From: Calamus simplicifolius
Taxonomy: Eukaryota > Streptophyta > Magnoliopsida > Arecales > Arecaceae
Reading direction: 5' to 3'
Assembly (NCBI GenBank): GCA_900491605.1
Contig: UESW01004827.1
Coordinates: 237,119 to 301,118 of the forward strand
DNA length: 64,000 bases
Part shown: piece after piece, positions 22,871 through 32,128 of the stretch
Position numbering within the stretch: the stretch's first letter is position 1
Layout: each line of letters opens with the position of its first letter
Made by a program: the position numbers and the translations under genes
The notes under the pieces: generated by a model
Databases searched by the model: none
Told to the model about the DNA's origin: nothing
The model's input: the letters and a program-made list of their open reading frames with translations, nothing else

Positions 22871-23613
22871 AGGACCTCCTGCGGATTCCATTCCAGCTGC
22901 CCTTGATTTCAGCACTGGTCCCCCCCCCGCCTTCGATCATCACGGTTCCCTGGGGGTAGGTCATCAACTCTGTAGAAGGAGACCAATTTCTTTAAAGAAA
23001 AAGGCACCTGACGACTCTTAACTCTCTGGCCACCCTCCGGGGTTAAAGGCTCCCGAGCATGGTCGAATCCCAGCAACTCCCGGGTCATCCTCCGGGGTTC
23101 AAAAGGCTCTCGACGGCCTCAACTTTGCCTCAGCTGCTTCGTTACAGCCTCAACGGCTTCATTTCAGCCTCAACGGCCTCAACTCTGTATCAGCGGCCAA
23201 CGGCCAATCGGGTAATACCTTTGTTTAAATTACACACTTGCAACATATAGCTGGTTACTTTCAGCCATCAAGAAGCCTCAAGATAACTCACAACTGGGAG
23301 GAGAAGCCAACTCCCCAGCTCATAGTTGATGGGCATCCGCTCCCAAGCTCTCAAGCCTGTAATCGGCGTCGATATCAAACACGACGCAAAGGCAAACATC
23401 TACAAAAAAGGCTCAACGGCTCCCTCTGCCTCAGGAGCATCATTGCGGCCTCACTGGCTCTCTGCCTCCATGGCATGTGGATGGGGACCCACATCCAAAC
23501 ATCATGTCAAAAGTTGAAGACCCAAAGTCAGGATGGGGATCAGCCACTTGGGAGGTAACTCCCCTTTCGCCTTGCTGGGGTGGGCCCGCTTCGTCTCAGG
23601 GGCGAGGGGCATC
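22871..23613 (+). other. Tat element 3' UTR with polypurine tract
   Basis: This is non-coding remainder of the internal region. It includes two 'CACCCTCCGGGGTTAAAGGCTC / CATCCTCCGGGGTTCAAAAGGCTC' repeats at 23031 and 23086 and a run of 'CCTCAACGGC' words at 23110-23200. It ends with purine-rich AGGGGCGAGGGGCATC (23598-23613), directly before the LTR. Confidence 0.6.
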
Positions 23614-24803
23614 TGATGTGGCTGATCCAACGCCGTTAGAGAACCATGAAGGAAATTGACGGAGCCCTGCTTTGGCCTTTGATGTCCCTTCGGCTGATGC
23701 AGCTGATCAAACCACATGACCCACGAGATGGAAGGATCACGAACTCAATATCACACGGTCCGGCGCACTCCGCTCTTCTCGGCCTTGGGCTCATCTTAGC
23801 AGTGGCCCACCTCGATCTTGGCATCGGCCACGGCCCACTTCGACCACGGCGTCGGTCTCGGCAACGGCATCAGCGTCGGCCTCGACAACGGCCTATCTCC
23901 TCCGTGGCCCACCTCGATCTTGGCATCGGCGGCCCACTTTGACCACGGCATCGGTCACAGCACGGCGTCGGCGTCGACCGCGGTCGACTTCAACCACGGC
24001 GTCGGTCTCGGTAACGGCGTCGGCGTCGGCTCTGGCCCATCTCGACCTCCGCATCGATCACGGCCCATCTCGACCTTCGCGTCGGTCATGACCCATTCCC
24101 GTCTCGGTATCGGTCATGGCGTCGGTCTCAGCAACGGTCGGCGTCGGCTCGGCCCATCTCGACCTTCGTCGATCACGGCCCATTCCGTCTCGGTGTCGGT
24201 CTCGGCATCGACTCCGGCCCATCTCGACCTCCGCGTCGGTCACGGCCCATCTCGATCTTTGCATCGGTCACGACCCATTCCCGTCTCGGCTTCGGCCTCG
24301 GCTCGGCCTTGGCATCGGTTTCGGCAACGACCACCCACGTTCAAGCTACGTGGCCCACTTCCCTCGAGAGTGGCGGATAACTTCACTATGAACGTGCTCG
24401 GCGACATGGGCAACGAACGTGCCTTCCCTTGGCGCCACTAATGGCAGGCATGACCCCCCACGTTCGGCCCCACTATCCGTCCTTTGCGGCACGTCAAAGG
24501 ACCGAAAACTGCCAACCATCCAGGAGGATTCAACTGTTGCGAACAAAGGGCAGGGACCTTCGAACAGGTATATAGAGACCCCAACTCACAACGAGGGGGA
24601 GGAGGACTCAATCTCTACTTTTTCATTAAAAAATCCCTGTTCTCCATATCGTTGATTTGAGCGTCGGAGGGTTCCCATCGGAACCACCGGTCCGGGACTT
24701 TTCTTGCAGGCCCCAGAAGGAAGACGATGACCTCTCTATACTCTCAAAGGCTGCAAAGATCTCAGCTCATCCGGTGCTCATCATAAGTGATTTGACAGCA
24801 ACA
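23614..24803 (+). repeat. 3' LTR of the Tat element
   Basis: It starts TGATGTGGCTGATCC after the polypurine tract and ends TTGACAGCAACA, 1190 bp. A TATA-like TATATA sits at 24569-24574. The part after it (GCGTCGGAGGGTTCCC at 24661) matches the equivalent part of the LTR at 61899-62941 (GCGTCGGAGGGTCTCC), so the two LTRs are related. 23810-24340 is made of short CGGCATCGGCC / CTCGACCTTCGCGTCGGTC words in degenerate tandem. Confidence 0.75.
23810..24340 (+). repeat. GC-rich degenerate tandem repeat inside the LTR
   Basis: Imperfect repeats of about 20-60 bp combine 'CGGCCCATCTCGACCTT', 'GGCGTCGGTCTCGGCAACGG' and 'CACGGCGTCGG'. The array keeps frames open on both strands, which explains the overlapping open frames of up to 207 codons (23818-24441) that I do not regard as genes. 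Confidence 0.75.
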
Positions 24804-24807
24804 GTAA

Positions 24808-26231
24808 GGTCACAGTACGTGGGTGGGGTTACTGGGTTATAAACCGAAACGAAGATAGATTGAAGTTTTCATGTCCAACAAAAAAAACCTCTTCATTCCC
24901 TCAGTATATTTAAAGAGAACTCTTGAACAATCATCTATCGTTCAGTAGTACCAGTTCCAGTGATCTCACATGATTGAAGAAAGGAAAAGAACTGGAGTTT
25001 AAAGCAGTTGGATGGGAAAAAGAGAGAGAGAGAGAGAGGGAGAGAGAGAAGAAAAGATAAATTCGTCAACAGAAGGTATGATTGGAATTCCATCTTCACC
25101 CCTTCCCTTCAACAAGATTGCTAAGGAAAAAAAAAAAAAAAAAGTAAAATGTGGACCAAAGTTAGGCATTGACTTGGAAGTGATGACTTGTGATTCCGCG
25201 TTCACAGTCAAAAAAGACTTAACGATTCTCCGTCGAGTTGCGTGGGTAGGTTGCATCCATATATATTGCTGGTTTTTCTACAAATCATTGCCTCAAGACA
25301 GCAAAAGATAAGACTTTGGGCAGCTCAAATTAATAATTTTCGAGTCCCCCGGCACTGCTACCTTTCATGTGTGCGAAAGAGGGAGTACTGAACATAATCT
25401 CGATCGGTCAGCAGTGAAGTCCAAATAATCACCTTGTAACGATCCGGACCTATAGGTCCGTTTCGTTACAAGAAAGTAAGATGAACAGGTTCACACCAAT
25501 TTGAGCCATCACGGCCCAAAAGGGATCCAATTGGTACCTTGTCCTTCTTGCTTAACCGGTTATAAACCACTCAACCAATTCCTAATTTTTCAATATGGGA
25601 TTATTGGGAAGGGCATCACAATCTACCCCCTTACAGAGACGATGAGGACCACCAGGCAGGCAGGATTCTAGAGGTGGCCCCCACAGGTTCAAGAGGTGGC
25701 TCCCATCCCCATGGATGTAGCACTTTGCCCTGTGTGGCACTTAGCTCCTGCACTTCCGACTGGTGCATGGCTCTGATATCATATTGTAACGACCCGGGCC
25801 CACATGCTCGTTTCGTTACAAGAAAGCAAGATGGACAAGGTCCACACCAACTTGGGCCACCACAGTCCAAAAGGGATCCAATTGGTGGCTTGTCCTTCTT
25901 GCTTAACCGGTTATAAACCACTCAACCAATTCCTAATTTTTCAATGTGAAACTATTGGGAGGGGCATCACACACCTCATCTGAATTGGTGGTGCTGGACG
26001 CTCGACAAGAAAGACCTTGACTTTGATAATTGTAAAAGTTACAAAAAAAAAAAAAATCAAAACAACTGAGATGGTTAATTATAAATTAAATTAAAATATT
26101 TATAAGAACAAAAGATTATGTTAACAATAGGTATGTTTATTTTTATAAGAAATAAGAATGCAGAATAAAATAAAGCAATAATTTAAAATGTACTTGACAA
26201 GGTGACAATTAGCTCATTTATAAGAATAATA
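24808..26231. repeat. Segmental direct duplication, copy 2 (interrupted by TRIM)
   Basis: Second copy of 18737-19622, in the same orientation. Outside the TRIM the two copies differ only by scattered substitutions and run-length changes, e.g. (GA)n at 25020-25050 and poly-A at 25126-25143. Its left border is the end of the Tat LTR. After 26231 (ATAAGAATAAT) the sequences diverge. Confidence 0.92.
25435..25971 (-). mobile_element. Complete TRIM (terminal-repeat retrotransposon in miniature), 537 bp
   Basis: Two direct terminal repeats, 25435-25620 (186 bp) and 25785-25971 (187 bp), flank a 164-bp internal part. On the minus strand each repeat starts TGTGATGCCC and ends CGTTACA. The primer site TGATATCAGAGCC (25781-25769) is a one-mismatch tRNA-Met site next to the right repeat, and a polypurine tract TAAGGGGGTAGAT (25633-25621) is next to the left repeat. 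CACCT is duplicated at 25430-25434 and 25972-25976. The uninserted sequence survives at about 19360 with a single CACCT. It has no coding capacity, so it must have moved with enzymes of another element. Confidence 0.95.
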
Positions 26232-28310
26232 CTATAGAGAATCATTTAGCTAAGTAAAAAGCCAAGCCAGGATTGCCACCCATTAATTGACAAAAAGGTA
26301 GAGGAATCTTCAATATTCAAGATTATTGCATAATTGCAGCTGTTGATGCTTTGCTAATTGTGGACTATTTCTTTCATGGTTGTGTTTGAAATATGAGTTA
26401 TGTTAGCCAGTGAAATATGAATTATTATGTTACCCATATAGTACTGAAAGAGCTGATGGCTAAACAGGACTCATATTTTGGACACAAGCATGAAAGAAAT
26501 GTTCCACAGTATTGTTAGGTGACAAAACCCATTATTGAGACGACATGAATCGACTGGCGTACGTTTTTCATGGTAAGTTCTACCAAGCAAGCATGCCTCT
26601 TTAATTTACACTTTAGAACAGCATGCATGAATATTGACCATAGGCGTCTGTTCATAGGCTGTCAAGGTCTATTGGAAATCTTATCAGCAGTAAGGTCTGA
26701 TGGCCATCAGGATTCTTCTTCGCATGCTCTCAAATAAAATGATCAGTTCATATATGTCCATAAGTATCACTGTCGGAGATCGAATCATCTAGCTGGCTCC
26801 TTAATTAAAGGAAGTCAATTAAAGCATGCTGCTCTATCATGTGGGGACTCTTACTCACATGATATTATTAGTTCTTGAAGCTTAATTAGTACCCCTTCTT
26901 TATTTTTATGCATGCCTACGTACACATGAATGTTTGTGTTTGAGAGAGGCTCTTATGCGAAATAGTACTTCTTGTATGTGGCTAAAATTACTTGACAAAG
27001 GAGCTCATGTTAAAATAAAAAAGAGATAGAGATTCATTATTTTCATGATTTTATGTATAGAGATGGATTCGGCTATGTTCGAATGTGGTCAAGTTTAAAA
27101 TCTAACTATTTTTTTCATCATTAAATTTATATAAATCACAAATCCTAATTAAAGACGAAGAAAATAATTATAGCAAATGCATAATTTAGGTACACTTAAG
27201 ATGATTTTCACTTAGATATAATTATATTTCAATTCCGATGACAAAAAAAGAGTTAAATTTATTAATGAAAATAAAAGTTTCGTTGCACATCATACAGTAG
27301 GCGATGGTAAAAGAAATTATAACTTTTGGCAAATGAGGGATCTTCAGATGAACAAGATGATATCAATGATTTAAAAAGGTCATGATTGCTTAATGAAAAG
27401 AATCTATAATAATACAAAAGTTCGGAGGAGATAAAAGACCCATGCATAATTGATAATATAAAAACAGGGATCTGGCTTTAATGATTGACCAAATTAATAC
27501 AAAATCTTACCATGTTATGTCTTTATATTATGGGTCATGTTTCAATCAGAGAGGCCTCCTCAAGAATTTGATTGGAATTTGGATGGCATATATGGAATAT
27601 ATTTTGAAGCAACAAGTACGTACTGGAGTTTTGATATTATTTCATCAGTGGGTAGGAGGTTCATTTAGCGAAACTGTAAAGTTGTATTCCTTTTTTTAAT
27701 AACAATTATTGGTGCTTTCATATATAATATAGATATAGAAATAAGATTATAAATCGTTAAATGCGATGATAATAGTTTCAACACTATCATAAACTTATCG
27801 AAGCAATGTTATTCACTACAACTAATTGTTCTGAATGCAAACCACTGCATCCTTAGTAGGAACAAAGTTCAGCAACGCTATGGGTATGACTACGTGATGG
27901 TGTCAGCCGTATGCTTAGGGTCCCAACCATTTGATAATTAATTCAGCTTTTATATTTCCGACGTATGGCTTTTCGATGATCAAATCCTATCGTGTTTCCG
28001 ACGGCATGCCGATGCTGCAGTTTATGAATAAAAGTTCAGGGTACAAGGATGGTAAATAATAATAATAATAATAATAAGTCGGAGACATTTCAACGATGAC
28101 ATTGTCCGCTCTTAGAAAAAGCGGATGCGTAACAACCTCATTCATCGTAATCTCATCGCAACACGGGGTCCCAACAAGTCCGACCTCCGCACCGCGTGGT
28201 TTAATTTCCACGTCGTGATTTAAGACTGCCCCCACAGCAGCTTATCTCCATCTTGTTGTCCCCGTCTCCTCTCCGGCGCGCCTTCTCCCACCACCACCTC
28301 TACCGCCGCC
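26232..28310. other. Intergenic, upstream of PLAC8 gene
   Basis: AT-rich, no recognisable gene. Short open frames (27262-27447 minus, 27481-27699 plus, 27987-28235 minus) have no family features. An (AAT)n microsatellite lies at 28055-28076. Confidence 0.6.
28055..28076. repeat. (AAT)n microsatellite
   Basis: About seven AAT units, 235 bp upstream of the PLAC8 gene start codon. Confidence 0.9.
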
Positions 28311-29236
28311 ATGTACAACTCCAAGCAAGGCGCCGCTTATCCCCCGTCGATGGCGCCGCCACCGTCAACAGGAATCCCCATCAGCTCGGCCGACCAATAC
28401 TACCCCCCACCCGGCCCTGCCACCTTCCAGATCCAGCCCCAGGCGAACGTATCGTGGTCCACCGGCCTCTGCCACTGCTACGACGATCTCCGCAACTGTA
28501 GCGCACGACTCCACAGTTATCCCTCCCCGCTGACCTGATCATGAGTTCTAACCAAAAGCTATTCTATTCTATTCTATTGCAGGCTGCATCACATGCTTCT
28601 GCCCATGTATCACTTTTGGCCAGATCGCGGAGATCGTCGACAAAGGATCCTCCTGTGAGTCATGAATTAATATTCCTTCGAGTTCCATGCATATGTTTGA
28701 TTAATTCTTGGATGACTGACTTTCTCTAATGATTCCATTATATATATATGTCTCCTCCTGATCGATGATGGTGGTGGGTTATTCGTGAAGCGTGTGGTGC
28801 GAATGGAGCGCTGTATGCGTTAATATTGTATCTGACGGGCTGCGCTTGCTGCTACTCGTGCTTCTATCGATCCAAGATGAGAACGCAGTACTCGCTGAGG
28901 GAAAAACCCTGCAACGACTGCCTCGTTCACTGCTGCTGCGAGCTGTGCGCCCTCTGCCAGGAGTACCGCGAGCTCAAGCGGCGCGGCTTCGACATGACCA
29001 TAGGTTTGTACGTAGTAGTCTGTTTCAGTCTTTGATCTCCATGACTCTTATCTCTATCTATCTTTTTCTCTGTTTTATTTGCTGCTGCTGCTGCTGCTGC
29101 TGAGGGTTTTGGCCCTTTTCTCTCTCTCTATATATATTTTTTTTTGTAGGGTGGCAACGCGAACATGGAGAAAGGGCGGGGGCAGGCGGCGCCGGCGACG
29201 GTGCCTCCTGGGGTTTACGAAAGCATGACCCGTTGA
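28311..29236 (+). CDS. PLAC8-domain protein, PLANT CADMIUM RESISTANCE / cell number regulator family, four exons
   Basis: Exons: 28311-28497 (Pro-rich N-terminus ending VSWSTGLCHCYDDLRN), 28583-28654 (CCITCFCPCITFGQIAEIVDKGSS), 28791 to 29003 or 29011 (CGANGALYALILYLTGCACCYSCFYRSKMR...CNDCLVHCCCELCALCQEYRELKRRGFDM), and 29150-29236 (NMEKGRGQAAPATVPPGVYESMTR). All introns have GT-AG ends. The diagnostic CCxxxxCPC motif is CCITCFCPC, and a hydrophobic segment ALYALILYLTGCACCY follows. Family members are plasma-membrane proteins affecting heavy-metal (Cd, Zn) efflux or organ size. With the donor at 29003 the last exon is out of frame. The donor at 29012 restores frame (about 188 residues) at the cost of the family-typical GWQ.NM junction. 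An indel in 'CAACGCGAAC' is the alternative. Confidence 0.88.
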
Positions 29237-29846
29237 TATATATTTTCGAAGTCATTGGATCGATCTCAAGAGCTGGAGTTCAATTAATCATTTCAACGAG
29301 GAGGCATATATTGCGTTGCTTTTGTTAAAACTCAGGCATAATATGATGACCTATTTTTTTTTTTTTGGCTTGCTTGGGTGTGTACTCCGCCTTCTTGTAA
29401 AAAAAAAAAGAATAATAATATATGATGGATGCTAGCTTGCGTGCTTCAGGAGTTATGTTGGTGTTAGTAGCCAGAATTTCTATGCTTTATCTCCTATTCC
29501 CACCATATTTCTTTAACTAAAAAATAAAAACAGAAGTAAGAATAACATGATAAATATGGATTCGGATTTTTGAACTAGACCTGGTGGATTTTTGGTCGAG
29601 GACAAACGGACTCGGGAATCGAGTCAATAATGGCGAGCTGTTGCGTGGAAGCTCCTCTGCCTCGCCCGAGGCTCAAGGCGAGGCTCAAGGCGAAGGTCCC
29701 TAAGGAGCAGACCGGTCGGTGGAGTCGGTCCGACCCGCGATATTCGACCATTTAACGCGTTAAGGTCTTCGTACGCATACTAAGTTCGACATATAAATTT
29801 TTATGCAGCGGAAAAGAAAAAGGCCAATGCTAACTGTACCTGAACA
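29237..29846. other. 3' region of PLAC8 gene and intergenic DNA
   Basis: The first about 200 bp are the likely 3' UTR. 29570-29780 has GC-richer sequence with GAGGCTCAAGGC repeated twice (29679-29705) and no coding signal. The CACTA-A end follows. Confidence 0.5.
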
Positions 29847-29865
29847 CACTATATAAGAATTTAAA

Positions 29866-30150
29866 AAATTAGCAATATCATTTTAGCATCACTAATAAAA
29901 AAAATTGCTAATTTTCAATTAGTGATGCAACAATAATACCCAAAAATTCATCGTTAAACTAAACTAAAAATTAGCGATACCGAAATGACATCGCTAATTA
30001 GCGTCAATAATTAGCGATGCCTAAATAGAAGTCGCTAATAAGTATTAGCGATGTCTAACAGACATCCCTAATATCTAATTAGTGGCATCATTAATTTCTT
30101 AATAAAAGTAGCGATGCCAACTAGGCATCGCTAATTTTTTTAAAATAAAA
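29866..30150. repeat. Left subterminal repeats of CACTA-A
   Basis: At least ten copies of TTAGCGATGC, its complement GCATCGCTAA or one-base variants, in both orientations. Such arrays bind TnpA-type proteins in Spm. Confidence 0.75.
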
Positions 30151-30879
30151 TTTTATGTATTTATTTTATTTATTTTAATTAACCTATTTAAATAATATTT
30201 AATTTCAATAAAAGATACATTCATAAATACAATATTTTATTAAAAATAAAAATAAAATATAAAAAAATTAATATATTAATAATAATAACCAGTAACACAT
30301 ACATACAAAAAAGTAGCACATTATAAAATATAATAAAATATAAAAATATTAATGTCGATCAATTAGAGGGAGAGTCATCTAGAGCTAGAGGTGGAGCGAA
30401 GAACTGTGTCAACTGTGATATACGCATAACCAATTGCCGCATCTCCTACAACTCCTTCTAATATATAACGAACGCGCTCATCTCGTGTTCCCGCTGAATG
30501 TTCGCAATCTTCGTCATCACCTCTGATCTCACATGTTCCACGATGGAACGCTTAATCTACTCATAATCATCGGTGCCACCCTGACTGGAGGAAGAGGAAC
30601 CGCGTCAGCTGAAGAATACAGAAGCTTTGGCGCTCAGATCGTAAACTCTACGATTGTTTGGCTGTGCGTCAACAGCCTCTAAGAAGATGCGGCCGCTCTC
30701 CTATGGTGAAGGATTGAGCGTGGATCCTCCCTCCTCTAATAGCTGTATGGTCTGAGAGGTCTAACATAATAGCTCATCCATACATGCCTACAAGGAATAC
30801 AAATCAAATATAATGCAAATCATATTGAAGGAAATATTAATAAATGCATCATATTTTCAATGATTTACTTACTCGATAC

Positions 30880-31800
30880 GCTAGGAGCGACTATCGACCC
30901 AAGACTCATCTTTTCTCATGTGGGTCACCTTGAACAATTGCTAGTGCCCTGGATCGATGTCTTCCTTTAGCCTCTAAAAAACAACGTTTCAAATTTGTAG
31001 TTATGCTCATTTTAAAAATTTGTCATTAATAAGTGTACAAAATTAATAAATTTATATACTTACAAGACGATGCCAATGCCCCTCAATCAAAAAGGATCTC
31101 GCTGTGTGGTAGAAAATACCAGTGCCTGAACCACCTTTCTCGAATCGGTGGTTCGAGCTAGCTGTGGCCAACCTCCTCCGCCATTGGGGATCCCACCCAC
31201 TGTTGCTGCCAGCCATCCCATATAGAATTGAAGATATGAGTGGGGCGTTTCGATGCCTGCCGCCAGTGACATAAATTATCAGAGTATCAAGAGCAAGCAA
31301 GTGAAGTCCAAGCTATTCTAACAGAAGGAGTAAGGGCTGGATCCCACTCAAATTCTTTCTACAAGCAGAACAATTATGAATATGCATATTGTAATAAATA
31401 AATTATATAGATAAATTTTAATAATATGACACTATAAATGCAATTAAGCATCATGCAAATAATGTATACTAACCTTGTACGTATAATTCTATATTGGAAC
31501 TGAAACAGAAATCAAAATAATCCAAATATATTTATAATAGAATCAAACGTAGTTAGCGAATATAGTAAATGAACAAGTTTAAAATTCTGTCTACATTATT
31601 ATAATTATAAAATATATACCTAAAACTCTATCCAGTAGAACTCTCTCACCTTCTCACTTAGGTGCTCCCAATAGTAGCTCTCCGGGTCTACACGCTCTTA
31701 AATATATCAATGATGCATCTTGAGATAATATGTTTCTCTACAAATCTATGCAAGTATACTAAAACATAAGATATAATATACAAAACATAGAAATTGCATG
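30880..31800 (-). pseudogene. TnpA-like gene of CACTA-A (Transposase_24-type), decayed
   Basis: Minus-strand pieces match the TnpA-like gene of CACTA-B. 31052-31300 contains SQ/DPQWRRRLATASSNHRFEKGGSGTG, equivalent to GWRRRSASASTNRRSEKGGPGTG. 30975-30886 contains FKVTHMRKDESWVDSRS, equivalent to FRATHTRRDGSWVDTRS. These are the conserved core of the plant Ptta/En/Spm accessory transposase family. Stops and frame breaks are frequent. The remaining part (31370-31800) is too decayed to assign beyond position. Confidence 0.7.
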
Positions 31801-32128
31801 AACAAATTTATATGACGATAGAAACAGACTTACTGGCTATCAACCAGTAGAAGCTTCCTCCTCCCGCAGGAGGAAGTACTATTGCCTGATGATGGCCTGA
31901 TAGATGATCCTGGCATCTCCTCAGCAAACGTCTCTCGGATATGTTGCTCATGTCCGAAGGTGCTATCATGTCCTGCATCAGAAAAAGAGTCATCGCTCGT
32001 TCCAGCATACCGTCTCTAGGCTATGAATCGTCCATGACCCCTCATAGTAACTAAAAAATAGTAGAATTAGATGAATCCAAAAAAAGCATAAATCAAAAAT
32101 TTTATTTTCAAATTATAATCAGAGGTAT

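Larger units (their letters stand above)
20840..24803 (+). mobile_element. Tat-lineage Gypsy retrotransposon, internally deleted and 5'-truncated
   Basis: The plus-strand order is gag (from about 20840), a gag zinc-region tail to 21830, a direct jump to the last about 50 codons of integrase (21868-22030), a tandem-repeat 3' UTR (22140-22870), a polypurine tract (23599-23613) and a 3' LTR (23614-24803). Protease, RT, RNase H and most of integrase are missing. The 5' LTR and primer site are also missing because the left end abuts a Copia fragment. The LTR is followed by GTAAG, the possible target duplication, matching GTAGG at the start of duplication copy 1. Confidence 0.8.

Noticed and set aside
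22166..22959. Open frames on both strands in the GACCGGCTCCGCGTCGGCA repeats
   Set aside because: Low-complexity products of a tandem repeat in a retroelement 3' UTR; no start context or family.
23646..24441. Open frames of up to 207 codons at 23818-24441
   Set aside because: Made of the CGGCATCGGCC-type repeat in the Tat LTR; open on the opposite strand as well.
19012..25311. Frames VKCGPKLGIDLEVMTCDS... present in both duplication copies (19012-19239, 25012-25311)
   Set aside because: Conservation is explained by the recent duplication; no domain, and upstream part is a GA microsatellite.
25435..25971. Cassandra-type TRIM with a 5S rRNA-like promoter
   Set aside because: I could not find the 5S internal promoter boxes in its LTR; only the general TRIM structure is supported.
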